In this document: positions 25,641 through 36,176 of the stretch, in pieces
Layout of the letters: each line of letters opens with the position of its first letter
Position numbering within the stretch: the stretch's first letter is position 1
Assembly (NCBI GenBank): GCA_050485425.1
Contig: JBJHBJ010000003.1
Span: 104,788 to 168,787 of the forward strand
Origin: LSCE01 sp050485425
GTDB lineage: Bacteria; Pseudomonadota; Gammaproteobacteria; Nitrococcales; Aquisalimonadaceae
Direction of reading: 5' to 3'
Length of the DNA: 64,000 bases
The notes under the pieces: generated by a model
Database searches by the model: none
What the model was told of the DNA's origin: nothing
The model's input: the letters and a program-made list of their open reading frames with translations, nothing else
Translations under genes and position numbers: made by a program

Positions 25641-26127
25641 GACCCGATTGCCCCACCTCACCGAAACCGGTGAAGTCCACATCGTCGATGTCGGCGACAA
25701 GGCGCAGACCCGGCGTGTCGCCATCGCCGAAGGCCATATCCGCATGGCACCGGAAACCCTGCGGGCCGTCCTCGACCACCAGATAAAGAAGGGGGACGTA
25801 CTTGCCGTCGCCCGTATCGCCGGCCTGATGGCTGCCAAGAAGACATGGGATATCGTACCGCTCTGTCACCCGATTGCGCTGACCCATGCGGAGCTGGTCA
25901 TCCGCCCCATGGATGACGGCAACGGACTGGAGTGCCGGGCGGAAACGGTCACCGTCGAGCGCACTGGTGTGGAAATGGAAGCCATTCACGCCGTCCAGGC
26001 CGCCCTGCTGACCGTCTACGATATGTGCAAGGCCATGGACCGCGGCATGGAAATCGGCGGTGTCCGCCTGCTGCACAAGTCCGGCGGACGCTCAGGGACG
26101 TGGGACCGGAATGAGCCGTCAGGGTGA
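25639..26127 (+). CDS. moaC: Cyclic pyranopterin monophosphate synthase MoaC
   Basis: MoaC converts the MoaA product (3',8-cyclo-7,8-dihydro-GTP) to cyclic pyranopterin monophosphate in molybdenum cofactor synthesis. The 162-residue protein has all family motifs: IVDVGDKAQTRRVAIAEG, ARIAGLMAAKKTWDIVPLCHPI, ERTGVEMEAIHAVQAALLTVYDMCKAMD, and the closing VRLLHKSGGRSG. ATG 25639 has GGAG at 25628-25631, and a TATACT -10 lies at 25607-25612. It stands alone; no other moa gene is in the window. Confidence 0.97.
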   Translation: MTRLPHLTETGEVHIVDVGDKAQTRRVAIAEGHIRMAPETLRAVLDHQIKKGDVLAVARIAGLMAAKKTWDIVPLCHPIALTHAELVIRPMDDGNGLECRAETVTVERTGVEMEAIHAVQAALLTVYDMCKAMDRGMEIGGVRLLHKSGGRSGTWDRNEPSG

Positions 26128-26233
26128 CGTTGCCGCATTCAGCGCTGCCGAGGCGTTTGCCGACACGGCGTGCCGCGCCCTGAGTGCTGACAAGCCCGCC
26201 GTCCGCGACAATGCCACCTTGACGGATCACCTG

Positions 26234-26569
26234 TCAGAACCCGGCATAGATGTCATTGGTCTTGGCTGCGAAGATGAAATCGTTCTCGTGCAGACCGCCA
26301 ATCTTGTGCGTCCAGATTTCAACGGTGGCGTAGCCCCAGCCGAAGGTGATGTCGGGATGATGGCCCTGCTCCTCGGCCAGCTCGCCCACCTTGTCGACGA
26401 AACGGTTGGCCGTGGCGAAATCGGAAAACTTGAACTTGCGTTCCAGCCGTGTCGACGCATGCGTCAGCGACCAGTCCGGCACTTCCTTGCGCATGGTTTC
26501 CGCATCGCCGGGATTCATGGGCTCGACGCCGCCGCGGCAGGGTGTGCAGGTTTTCGCGTTCAGGCTCAT
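26234..26569 (-). CDS. phhB: Pterin-4a-carbinolamine dehydratase
   Basis: The 111-residue protein is a PCD/DCoH enzyme. It has CTPCRGGVEPM near the N-terminus, the catalytic cluster GHHPDITFGWGYATVEIWTHK and the C-terminal LHENDFIFAAKTND. It dehydrates the hydroxylated pterin made by phenylalanine hydroxylase; no phhA is in the window. Bacterial homologues are also used in molybdopterin or other pterin chemistry, which would suit the position next to moaC (convergent, 106 bp). GGAGGT precedes the start. Confidence 0.92.
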   Translation of the reverse strand: MSLNAKTCTPCRGGVEPMNPGDAETMRKEVPDWSLTHASTRLERKFKFSDFATANRFVDKVGELAEEQGHHPDITFGWGYATVEIWTHKIGGLHENDFIFAAKTNDIYAGF

Positions 26570-26712
26570 GCTACCTCCTGTGTTGCGGGAGTTCCCCGGC
26601 TTTCCCCGGATAAACACCGGATTCGGTGCTCATCTGGGGAAGTACCGGGCAATTCCCTAGTATAGTTAGCAAACGTCCAGCTCTCAGTCGTGCTGACTCC
26701 GACGCCTGACAG

Positions 26713-27525
26713 ATGTTCCAAACACGGACCCAGGGCATGGTTGATACAAGACAATCCGAACAGCAACCCACCGTCGCACTTTTCGCCACCTGCCTGGTGG
26801 ATCTCTTCCGCCCCAACGTGGGCATGGCAACGGTGAAACTGCTGGAACAGGCCGGCTATCGGGTGGAGGTGCCCGAGCAGCAGACCTGTTGCGGCCAGCC
26901 GGCCTACAACAGCGGCGACGACGCACGCGCGGCGGCGCTGGCCAGGCAACTCATCCGCCAGTTCGAGAGCTACCAGTATGTGGTGGTACCCTCGGGCTCC
27001 TGCGCCGGCACCATCATCACCCACTACCCCGAGCTGTTCCGTGCCGACAAGGAATGGCAGGACGCCGCCTACCGCCTGGCTGAACGCACCTGGGAACTCA
27101 CCCGCTTTCTCACCGAGGTGGCCGGGCTCTCGCTGGACGGCAACGCCGCCTTTGCCGGCAGGACTACCTACCACGATTCCTGCTCCGGCCTGCGGGAACT
27201 GGATATCCGCAAGCAGCCTCGCGAACTGCTCTCCCAGGTGACCGGGCTCGAGCTGGTGGAAATGGAGGAGCGCGATACCTGCTGCGGGTTCGGCGGCACG
27301 TTCTGCGTCAAGTACCCGGAGATTTCCGAGCGCATGGTCAGCAACAAGGTGGATTGCATCCGCAAGACCGGTGCCGGCACCCTGCTCGCCGGAGACCTGG
27401 GCTGTCTGATGAACATGGCCGGACGCATGCAACGCCTGAACGTGCCGGTGCGCGCCTACCACGTGGCAGAAGTGCTGGCAGGCATGGCCGACGGCCCCGC
27501 GATCGGCGAGGAGGAATCCCGGTGA
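26713..27525 (+). CDS. lutA: L-lactate oxidation protein LutA (YkgE)
   Basis: This is a cysteine-rich CCG-domain protein, subunit of the LutABC iron-sulfur L-lactate dehydrogenase that feeds lactate electrons to the respiratory chain. The 270-residue protein carries the two CCG motifs TCCGQPAYNSGD (about 58) and TCCGFGGTFCVKYPE (about 194), with additional cysteines SGSCAG and HDSCSG. A TATAGT -10 at 26661-26666 may be its promoter. The start may be ATG 26713 or ATG 26737; neither has a strong ribosome site. Its stop overlaps the lutB start by one base. Confidence 0.92.
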   Translation: MFQTRTQGMVDTRQSEQQPTVALFATCLVDLFRPNVGMATVKLLEQAGYRVEVPEQQTCCGQPAYNSGDDARAAALARQLIRQFESYQYVVVPSGSCAGTIITHYPELFRADKEWQDAAYRLAERTWELTRFLTEVAGLSLDGNAAFAGRTTYHDSCSGLRELDIRKQPRELLSQVTGLELVEMEERDTCCGFGGTFCVKYPEISERMVSNKVDCIRKTGAGTLLAGDLGCLMNMAGRMQRLNVPVRAYHVAEVLAGMADGPAIGEEESR

Positions 27526-28952
27526 TGCAGTTCTCCCCCCAGCAGTTCAAGCCGCAGGCACGGGCCGCGTTGAAGGATGCCGCGTTGCAGCAGGCCCTGT
27601 CCCGTGCCAAATCCGGCTTCATCGACAAGCGCCGCGTGGCGGTGGACGCCTTCGACGATTTCGAGGCCCTGCGCAAGCGCGGGAAACGTATTCGTGACCA
27701 CAGTCTGGCCCACCTGGACATCTACCTCGAACGCCTGGAAGCGCAGGTCAAGGCCGCGGGCGGTCACGTGCACTGGGCGGAGGACGCGAGTCAGGCACAG
27801 GCCATCGTGCTGGAGCTCTGCCGCAAGGCATCAGCCCGGCGGGTCACCAAGTCCAAGACCATGGTCGGCGAGGAGATCGGCATCAACGAGGCCATGGAGG
27901 CAGAGGGGCTGGAGGTGGTGGAGACCGACCTGGGCGAGTACATCATCCAGCTCGCCGAAGAACCCCCCAGCCACATCATCGCCCCGGCGGTGCACAAGAC
28001 GCGCCAGCAGATTACCGAGCTGTTCGACCGCTATCATCACCGGGGTGAGCTGAAGACCAGGCTCCGGGAAATCCCGGAGCTTGTGAACGAGGCCCGCGAG
28101 GTCCTGCGCGAGAAATTCCTCACCGCCGATGTCGGCATTACCGGGGCGAACTTCCTGATCGCGGAAACCGGCTCCATCGCACTGGTGACCAACGAGGGCA
28201 ATGCCGATCTCACGCATACCCTCCCCCGCATGCACATCGCCATCGCCGGCATCGACAAGGTGGTGCCGACACTGGAAGACGCCAGCAGCCTGCTGCGGCT
28301 GCTGGCCCGTAGTGCCACCGGACAGGAGATGTCCACCTACACCACCTTCGTCAACGGCCCACGCCGGGAGGGCGACCCCGACGGCCCGGACGAATTCCAC
28401 CTGGTGCTGCTGGACAACGGCCGTACGCGCATGCTGCAGGGCCAGTTCCGGGAGATGCTGCGCTGCATCCGTTGCGGCGCCTGCATGAACCACTGCCCGG
28501 TCTACGCGGCCGTGGGTGGCCACGCCTACGGCTGGGTCTACCCGGGGCCGATGGGCTCGGTGCTGACACCGCTGATCGTCGGCCTGGACAAAACCCGGGA
28601 TCTCCCCAATGCCTGCACGCTGAACGGTCGCTGTGCCACTGTCTGTCCGGTGAAGATCCCGCTGCCGAAACTGCTGCGGCAGCTACGTTCCGAGCAGTAT
28701 CGGGAAGGGCTGGTCGATTCCCGAAACCGTTTTGGTCTGGCCTTGTGGGGGTTCTTCGCCACCCGGCCGCGGCTCTACCATGCCGCCACCGGACTCGCCA
28801 CGCGCATCCTGAAGGGGCTGAGCCGGGGCCGGGGACGTTTCAGCCGGCTGCCGCTGGCGGGCGGCTGGACAGGGTGCCGGGACCTGCCGGCACCGCAGAA
28901 GCAGACATTCCAGCAGCTCTGGAGACAGCGACAACAGGAGAGAACCCGGTGA
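27525..28952 (+). CDS. lutB: L-lactate oxidation iron-sulfur protein LutB (YkgF)
   Basis: LutB is the central subunit of the LutABC complex, with an N-terminal LUD domain and a C-terminal 2[4Fe-4S] ferredoxin module. The 475-residue protein shows KTMVGEEIGINEAMEAEGLEVVETDLGEYIIQL and the first cluster motif CIRCGACMNHCP. The second cluster motif reads CTLNGRCATVCP, where the second cysteine is asparagine. Start ATG 27525 shares its first base with the lutA stop (TGATG). The gene overlaps lutC by 4 nt. Confidence 0.94.
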   Translation: MQFSPQQFKPQARAALKDAALQQALSRAKSGFIDKRRVAVDAFDDFEALRKRGKRIRDHSLAHLDIYLERLEAQVKAAGGHVHWAEDASQAQAIVLELCRKASARRVTKSKTMVGEEIGINEAMEAEGLEVVETDLGEYIIQLAEEPPSHIIAPAVHKTRQQITELFDRYHHRGELKTRLREIPELVNEAREVLREKFLTADVGITGANFLIAETGSIALVTNEGNADLTHTLPRMHIAIAGIDKVVPTLEDASSLLRLLARSATGQEMSTYTTFVNGPRREGDPDGPDEFHLVLLDNGRTRMLQGQFREMLRCIRCGACMNHCPVYAAVGGHAYGWVYPGPMGSVLTPLIVGLDKTRDLPNACTLNGRCATVCPVKIPLPKLLRQLRSEQYREGLVDSRNRFGLALWGFFATRPRLYHAATGLATRILKGLSRGRGRFSRLPLAGGWTGCRDLPAPQKQTFQQLWRQRQQERTR

Positions 28953-29605
28953 GCGAAGCCAGAAACCGCATACTGGACCGGGTCGGGAAGGCGCTGAACC
29001 GGGACAGCGCGCCAACCACCACCGGTCGTGCCGCGGAGGCGCGGAATGAAAGCTACGCCGTCGCCCAGCCGCCGCGTCCCTTATGGTCCGGGGAAACACT
29101 GGAGCGTTTCCTGGTCAAGCTGGACGCCGCCGCCGCCACGCACCAGCGTATTTCGGCTGCGGCAGAGATCGGCGATGCCGTCGCGGCCTACCTGAAAGCG
29201 CAGGACCTGCCGCCAGCGGTACGCGTGGCGGAACACGCGCTGCTGCAGGACGTACCATGGCCATCGCTGCTGGACGTCAGCTTCGGCACGAAACACGATG
29301 GCCTGCTCGTGTCGGTGTCGGTGGCGGATGCGGCCATGGCGGAAACCGGCACGCTGGTGCTCTGTTCCGGCGCCCAGTCCCCGACCACGCTCGATTTCCT
29401 GGCGGACCATCACCTGGTGGTGCTGCCCGTCGATGCGGTGGTGCCCTACATGGAGGACGTCTGGGAACGGCTGCGGGCGCGGCCGGATTTCCCGCCACGC
29501 TCGCTGAACTACATTACCGGCCCGTCCCGGACCGCGGACATCGAGCAGACCATCCAGCTCGGCGCCCACGGGCCACGCAAGCTGCACATTCTGCTACTGG
29601 GCTGA
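28949..29605 (+). CDS. lutC: L-lactate oxidation protein LutC (YkgG)
   Basis: LutC is a LUD-domain protein of 218 residues. It has the expected core VSVADAAMAETGTLVL, the region HLVVLPVDAVVPYMEDVWERL and the final ITGPSRTADIEQTIQLGAHGPRKLHILLL. The GTG start lies inside the lutB stop (GTGA, 4-nt overlap), so the three lut genes are translationally coupled. The 3' end overlaps the 3' end of the convergent hyi gene by 12 bp. Confidence 0.93.
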   Translation: MSEARNRILDRVGKALNRDSAPTTTGRAAEARNESYAVAQPPRPLWSGETLERFLVKLDAAAATHQRISAAAEIGDAVAAYLKAQDLPPAVRVAEHALLQDVPWPSLLDVSFGTKHDGLLVSVSVADAAMAETGTLVLCSGAQSPTTLDFLADHHLVVLPVDAVVPYMEDVWERLRARPDFPPRSLNYITGPSRTADIEQTIQLGAHGPRKLHILLLG

Positions 29606-30382
29606 GGTCCGCGCCTTCGGCAGCCAGGCCAGACTGTCCAGCGTCCCGCCCCGGGGCAGGTATTCGCAACCGACAAATCCTGTGTAGCCGATTCCGTCCA
29701 GCCAGTCGAACAGGAACGGGAAACGGATCTCTCCGGTGCCCGGCTCATGGCGTCCCGGCACGTCCGCGATCTGCACGTGCCCCAGACGATCACCGGCCGC
29801 CTCCAGCCCCGCGGCCAGATTCCCCTCCATGATCTGCATGTGATAGACGTCATACTGCAGATAGACGTTATCCAGTTCCCTGCGCCTGATCAGATCCAGC
29901 ACCTGGCAGCTGCGATGAACCAGAAACCCCGGCACATCCCGCGTATTGATCGCTTCCACCAGCAGACGCCTTCCGTGCTTCCCGAACTGCCTTGCGGCGT
30001 AGACCAGATTCTCCTCGAAAACGGCCCATGCTTCGGCATCGTCCACGCCGGCAGGCGGAATGCCGGCCAGGCAGTTGAGCTGGCGACAGGCGAGTTCCCG
30101 ACTGTATTCCAGCGCCTGCCCGACGCCTTCGCGGAATTCGGCGGCGCGATCGGGATGACAGGCAATGCCGCGATCGCCGGCCTGCCAGTCCCCGGCCGGC
30201 AGGTTGTGCAGCACCAGGTCCAGCCCGCTGTCATCCAGCGCCCTCTTCAGGTCGCGGGCGGGCCATGCATACGGAAACTGGCATTCCACGAAACCGAATC
30301 CGGCCCCGGCCGCGGCCGCGAAGCGTTCCGGCATGGCATGCTCGGTGAACAGCATGGACAGATTGGCGGCAAAACGCGGCAT
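29594..30382 (-). CDS. hyi: Hydroxypyruvate isomerase
   Basis: Hyi interconverts hydroxypyruvate and tartronate semialdehyde in glyoxylate metabolism. The 262-residue TIM-barrel protein begins with the family motif MPRFAANLSMLFTE and has the metal and active-site segments LLVEAINTRDVPG, YLQYDVYHMQIMEG, HVQIADVPGRHEPGTGEI and the ending GFVGCEYLPRGGT. It is divergent from an IclR regulator, the usual arrangement for glyoxylate-linked genes. No glyoxylate carboligase (gcl) or tartronate semialdehyde reductase (glxR) gene lies in the window. Confidence 0.92.
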   Translation of the reverse strand: MPRFAANLSMLFTEHAMPERFAAAAGAGFGFVECQFPYAWPARDLKRALDDSGLDLVLHNLPAGDWQAGDRGIACHPDRAAEFREGVGQALEYSRELACRQLNCLAGIPPAGVDDAEAWAVFEENLVYAARQFGKHGRRLLVEAINTRDVPGFLVHRSCQVLDLIRRRELDNVYLQYDVYHMQIMEGNLAAGLEAAGDRLGHVQIADVPGRHEPGTGEIRFPFLFDWLDGIGYTGFVGCEYLPRGGTLDSLAWLPKARTSAQ

Positions 30383-30491
30383 CTGATGACTCCTGGCGTC
30401 CCGTGGCTGGTATCATGCCATCCAGTCGCACGGCCGGCTGGCCGGCAGTACATTCCGTATCCATTCGAGTGCATGGCAGGGACCGTAGACA

Positions 30492-31310
30492 ATGGCTGAT
30501 GGCCAATCCACGCGCAAGCGGGCCGCCCGCGGCAGGACCGAGACCGGTGATACCGTCCAGGCACTGAGTCGTGGATTGCAGTTGCTGCAGTGCCTGGCAT
30601 CCGAACCCCGCGGATTGCTGCTGACCGATCTGGCAAGACGGGTGGGGCTGGCGCCTTCGACCACGCATCGCCTGCTGGCAACACTGATGCGCGACGGCTT
30701 CGCCGAACTGCACCAGGCCAGCGGCCTGTGGCGAGTCGGCGCGGCCAATGTGGCGCTGGGCAACGCCTTTATCCGCGGCCGGGACTTCGTCGCCCTGGCC
30801 AGGCCGTACATGCGCCAGTTGTCGACAGAATCCGGCGAGACCAGCAACCTGGCCGTGGAGCGCGACGAGAGCGCCGTCTACGTCGCCCAGGTGGAATCCA
30901 GTGCCACAATCCGGGCGTTTTCCCGGCTCGGCGATCGTGTTCCCCTGCCCTGCTCCGGGGTCGGCCTGGCGCTGCTCACCGCCTGGTCACCCGCCGAAGT
31001 CGACCTGCTGGTGGAAAGCCAGGGCCTGCCGGCCTACACCGCCAACTCCATCGTCCGGGCAGATGTGCTTCATCGCGTACTCGAACAGGGCCGCGCGGAC
31101 GGCTACGTGGTGGACGACGAATTCCACGTGCTGGGCATGCGCTGCGTCGCCGCCCCCTTCTTCGGCGGCAACGGCGAAGCCCTGGCGGCGCTGTCGCTCT
31201 CCGGACCTGCCGCCCGCCTCACCACCGCCAAGGCCCGCAAGCTGGGGACACTGGTTGCGGAGACTGCACGGGAGATCACCCGACGCATCGGCGGCGTTCC
31301 ACCCATCTGA
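30492..31310 (+). CDS. IclR-family transcriptional regulator
   Basis: The 272-residue protein has an N-terminal winged helix (QALSRGLQLLQCLASEPRGLLLTDLARRVGLAPSTTHRLLATL) and a C-terminal IclR effector domain that includes GETSNLAVERDESAVYVAQVES, PLPCSGVGLALLTA and the VVDDEFHVLGMRCVAAPFF segment. It resembles AllR-like regulators that sense glyoxylate or allantoin. The gene is divergent from hyi, with 109 bp between. In that gap GCCGGC-TG-GCCGGC (30433-30446) is a symmetrical element that could be an operator. Control of hyi is inferred from position. Confidence 0.88.
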   Translation: MADGQSTRKRAARGRTETGDTVQALSRGLQLLQCLASEPRGLLLTDLARRVGLAPSTTHRLLATLMRDGFAELHQASGLWRVGAANVALGNAFIRGRDFVALARPYMRQLSTESGETSNLAVERDESAVYVAQVESSATIRAFSRLGDRVPLPCSGVGLALLTAWSPAEVDLLVESQGLPAYTANSIVRADVLHRVLEQGRADGYVVDDEFHVLGMRCVAAPFFGGNGEALAALSLSGPAARLTTAKARKLGTLVAETAREITRRIGGVPPI

Positions 31311-31386
31311 GCGTGGTTTGCACGAACCTCCGAAAGCACTATGCTTGGCGGCGGAGCAGGTCGTCACGGGCCTGCTCTGCCAATGA

Positions 31387-31476
31387 GTGAAGCGGGGGTG
31401 CCCGGGCGGCCGTTGCCGTCCCGGGCTGAGACATACCCTTTGAACCTGACCCGGTTCGCACCGGCGTAGGGAAGCT
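31387..31476 (+). ncRNA. TPP riboswitch (THI element)
   Basis: The sequence contains the hallmark blocks of the thiamine pyrophosphate riboswitch in order: GCGGGGGTGCCC, GGGCTGAGA, ACCCTTTGAACCTGACC and GGCGTAGGGAAGCTT. It lies about 95 nt upstream of thiC on the same strand, its most common position in Gammaproteobacteria. A small hairpin (TCCCG 31521-31525 with CGGGA 31538-31542) between the aptamer and the start codon may belong to the expression platform. TPP binding would lower ThiC synthesis. Confidence 0.96.
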
Positions 31477-31570
31477 TCGATGCCTTACCATCGTTGCGCT
31501 CTCGCTTCGCGTCGCTAATGTCCCGAATCGGCAGATCCGGGATACTGAACCACGACCAGAAGGTGATGCG

Positions 31571-33451
<1,881 letters not shown>

Positions 33452-33460
33452 GGAGACTTC

Positions 33461-34330
33461 ATGAGCGTTCGCCCTCGCCGTTCGGTGCTGTACATGCCGG
33501 GTTCCAACTCCCGGGCCATGGAGAAGGCCCGCTCCCTGGAGGCCGATGTGCTGATCCTCGATCTGGAGGACGCCGTGGGCCCGGACCAGAAAGCGGAGGC
33601 CCGCCGCCTGGTGCGGGAAGCCCTGCGGCAGGGCGGCTTCGGCGGGCGGGAGGTCGTGGTCCGCGTGAACGGCCTGGGAACCGCCTGGGGGCCGGAGGAC
33701 CTGCGGGCGGTGGCCGGCGAGGCCGTGGACGGCGTACTGATCCCCAAGGTGGAATCAGCCGCCGACCTGGCCGGCGCCCGCGAGGCACTGGCAGCCGCCG
33801 GAGCGCCGTCCGGCCTGCCGCTATGGGCGATGGCGGAAACCCCGCAGGGGATACTCAACCTGCAGGCCATCTGCGCCGATGCGCCCGGACTGGAGGTGCT
33901 GGTGGCCGGCACATCCGATCTGGCGCGGGATCTCCGCGTCCGGCACACCGCCGATCGCGTGGGGCTGGTGGCCGCCTTGTCCCAGTGCGTCCTGGCGGCA
34001 CGGGCCTACGGGCTGGACGTGCTCGACGGTGTCTACCTGGACCTGCACAACGCCGACGGTTTCCGCCACGCCTGCCAGCAGGGCCGGGATCTGGGCTTCG
34101 ACGGCAAGACCTGCATCCATCCCAGCCAGCTTCAAGTCACCAACGAGGTCTTCTCGCCCACCCCGGTGGAACTGGAACTGGCCCGCCGCATCATTGCCGC
34201 CTGGGAGGAGGCACAGGCCGCCGGCAAGGGCCTGGCCGTGGTCAACGGCCGCCTGGTTGAAGGATTGCACGTGGAAGAGGCCCACCGGACGCTGCTGCTA
34301 CAGGAGGCCATCGACGCACGGGGACACTGA
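33461..34330 (+). CDS. HpcH/HpaI-CitE family lyase (malyl-CoA or citryl-CoA lyase-like)
   Basis: The 289-residue protein belongs to the CitE-like branch of the HpcH/HpaI aldolases. It has RRSVLYMPGSNSRAMEKARSLEADVLILDLEDAV, the metal-binding glutamate region WAMAETPQGILN, AGTSDLARDLR and GFDGKTCIHPSQL. Relatives cleave malyl-CoA, beta-methylmalyl-CoA or citramalyl-CoA, often releasing glyoxylate. No citrate lyase alpha or gamma subunit is nearby, which argues against citrate lyase proper. It is 9 bp from thiC. The nearby hyi/IclR pair makes a glyoxylate-linked role attractive but unproven. Confidence 0.85.
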   Translation: MSVRPRRSVLYMPGSNSRAMEKARSLEADVLILDLEDAVGPDQKAEARRLVREALRQGGFGGREVVVRVNGLGTAWGPEDLRAVAGEAVDGVLIPKVESAADLAGAREALAAAGAPSGLPLWAMAETPQGILNLQAICADAPGLEVLVAGTSDLARDLRVRHTADRVGLVAALSQCVLAARAYGLDVLDGVYLDLHNADGFRHACQQGRDLGFDGKTCIHPSQLQVTNEVFSPTPVELELARRIIAAWEEAQAAGKGLAVVNGRLVEGLHVEEAHRTLLLQEAIDARGH

Positions 34331-34335
34331 GGCGT

Positions 34336-34791
34336 TCAGCCGCGTCGCTGCCGGGGCGCACCTGCCAGCAGCAGGTACACCCAGCCGCCGACCGCCCCGG
34401 CCCCCGTCAGTATCGCGATACCGGTCACATAGCGGCTCATGGCCACCGGCGTCATCGGCGCCAGGCCGTTGATCAGCAGTATGGCGGTGAGTATCCCGGC
34501 AGCGCCGGCGAGCATGAACAGCAGCAGACGCTGGCCAGGCAACCAGCGTGCCATCAGACCGGCGACGGTAAAGGCAAGCAGGAATGCGACAGCCACCACC
34601 ACCGCGTAAATGGGCGCAAAACCGACCAGGTCGCGGAACACCACCTGCAACCAGAGGCCTGCCGGTACCATCACGCCCATCCCCGCCAGGGCCAGCATGT
34701 TGAACTGCGTCTGGGCCACGGAACTGAGCATGGCGGTCACGGCAACGGAAAGCACGAATGCCGGAATGATCCGAAAGGGTCTGCTCCGCAT
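34336..34791 (-). CDS. Small multi-pass membrane protein
   Basis: The 151-residue hydrophobic protein has about five predicted membrane helices (about 10-25, 33-50, 58-78, 86-105 and 122-143), ending in a short Arg-rich tail (APRQRRG). I do not recognise the family. ATG 34791 has a GGAG ribosome site; the frame stays open upstream but without homology signal. It is divergent from the aldose dehydrogenase gene and nearly abuts the CitE-like gene tail to tail. Confidence 0.7.
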   Translation of the reverse strand: MRSRPFRIIPAFVLSVAVTAMLSSVAQTQFNMLALAGMGVMVPAGLWLQVVFRDLVGFAPIYAVVVAVAFLLAFTVAGLMARWLPGQRLLLFMLAGAAGILTAILLINGLAPMTPVAMSRYVTGIAILTGAGAVGGWVYLLLAGAPRQRRG

Positions 34792-34872
34792 GAATCGCTC
34801 CGTTGTGGCCGTGTTTGCTACCTTAGCCGAACGACCACGGCTCTGCGAAGTCCCACACAAGGTTGCCCGCTG

Positions 34873-35973
34873 ATGAATCGTATTCATGGCCCGTTGCTGG
34901 TGCTCTTCTGCGCCCTGCTCCCTGGCGCGGCTTACGCCGAATACCGGATCGAGACTGTCGCCGAAGGACTGGAACACCCCTGGTCCCTGGCCTGGCTGCC
35001 TGACGGCCGCATGCTGGTCACGGAACGCGCCGGACGGCTCCGGCTGATCGTAGACGGCGAGTTGTTGCCGGAACCGGTCTCCGGCGTGCCCCGGGCGCAC
35101 GTGCATTCCCAGGCCGGACTGTTCGACGTGCTCCCCGCGCCGAACTTCGACAACAGCGGCCAGATCTATCTCAGCCTGGCCGAGGGCAGCCGTTCCTCCA
35201 ACTCGCTGCTGCTGGTGCGTGGCACCTTGAACGGAAATCGCCTGGACGACGTGGAACCGATCTTCCGCGCCACACCGGAACGCGACACCAGCGTGCATTA
35301 CGGCGGGCGCATGCTTTTCCTGCCGGACGACACGCTACTGCTCACTCTGGGGGACGGATTCGATTACCGTGAACAGGCACAGGACAACAGCAACCACTTC
35401 GGCGCTATCGTGCGCCTGAACGCCGACGGCAGTGTGCCCGGGGACAATCCGCTGGTCGAGGAAGAAGGCGCGTTGCGGGACATATTCAGTTTCGGTCACC
35501 GGAACGTCCAGGGCATTGACCGCGATCCCGAAACCGGCATCCTGTGGTCCAACGAGCACGGCCCGCGGGGCGGCGACGAACTGAACATCATCCGGCCAGG
35601 AGCCAATTACGGCTGGCCCATCGCCTCGCATGGCGTGGATTACTCCGGCGCGGTCATCACACCATTCCGTGAACTCCCCGATACGCAGTCGCCGGAACAT
35701 GTCTGGGCCACCGCCATCGCGCCGGCGGGTCTGGCTGTATATCGCGGCGACCTCTTCCCCGACTGGAACGGTAGCCTGCTTAATGCCGGCCTGGTCAGCC
35801 GCAGCGTTCAGCGCATCACGCTGGACGAGGAGGGTCGGGTCACCGGGGAGGAAACACTGTTCACCGAACTTGACGCCCGTATCCGGCACGTACGGGTCGG
35901 GCCCGACGGTGCCGTCTACCTGCTCACCGACCATGAGAACGGCCGCGTGCTCAAGGTGACCCCCGCCGAATAG
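34873..35973 (+). CDS. PQQ-dependent aldose sugar dehydrogenase (Asd/YliI-like)
   Basis: The 366-residue protein has a signal peptide (cleavage near residue 22, AAYA-EYRI) and a six-bladed beta-propeller of the soluble glucose/sorbosone dehydrogenase family. Motifs include VAEGLEHPWSLAWLPDGRMLVTERAGRLR, VHYGGRMLFLPDDTLLLTLGDGF, FSFGHRNVQGIDRDPETGILWSNEHGPRGGDELNI, GANYGWP and AIAPAGLAVYRGDLFP. Family members oxidise aldoses in the periplasm with PQQ. No PQQ synthesis genes are in the window, so the cofactor source is elsewhere or exogenous. Confidence 0.88.
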   Translation: MNRIHGPLLVLFCALLPGAAYAEYRIETVAEGLEHPWSLAWLPDGRMLVTERAGRLRLIVDGELLPEPVSGVPRAHVHSQAGLFDVLPAPNFDNSGQIYLSLAEGSRSSNSLLLVRGTLNGNRLDDVEPIFRATPERDTSVHYGGRMLFLPDDTLLLTLGDGFDYREQAQDNSNHFGAIVRLNADGSVPGDNPLVEEEGALRDIFSFGHRNVQGIDRDPETGILWSNEHGPRGGDELNIIRPGANYGWPIASHGVDYSGAVITPFRELPDTQSPEHVWATAIAPAGLAVYRGDLFPDWNGSLLNAGLVSRSVQRITLDEEGRVTGEETLFTELDARIRHVRVGPDGAVYLLTDHENGRVLKVTPAE

Positions 35974-36176
35974 GCAGCCGCGGCGCCTACCCGGCATGTG
36001 ATTTGTTTCCGGCAACAATACTCGGCATCCTAGGAAGCTCGCAGCGTTGCTGAGCGCCAGACTTGCCTTGCGGCCAGGCTCGGAGCACAGCGCCGTGGTC
36101 ATTCCGCGGTCCGGCACAGCAATGGCGCAGCGCGAAGTACAGGCCATTCACCCCAACGACCACTGGAGATTGCAAA

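Noticed and set aside
26111..26233. Possible small gene after moaC starting MSRQGDVAAFSAAEAF
   Set aside because: Its frame continues into antisense of phhB, and the part in the gap has no recognisable family or ribosome site.
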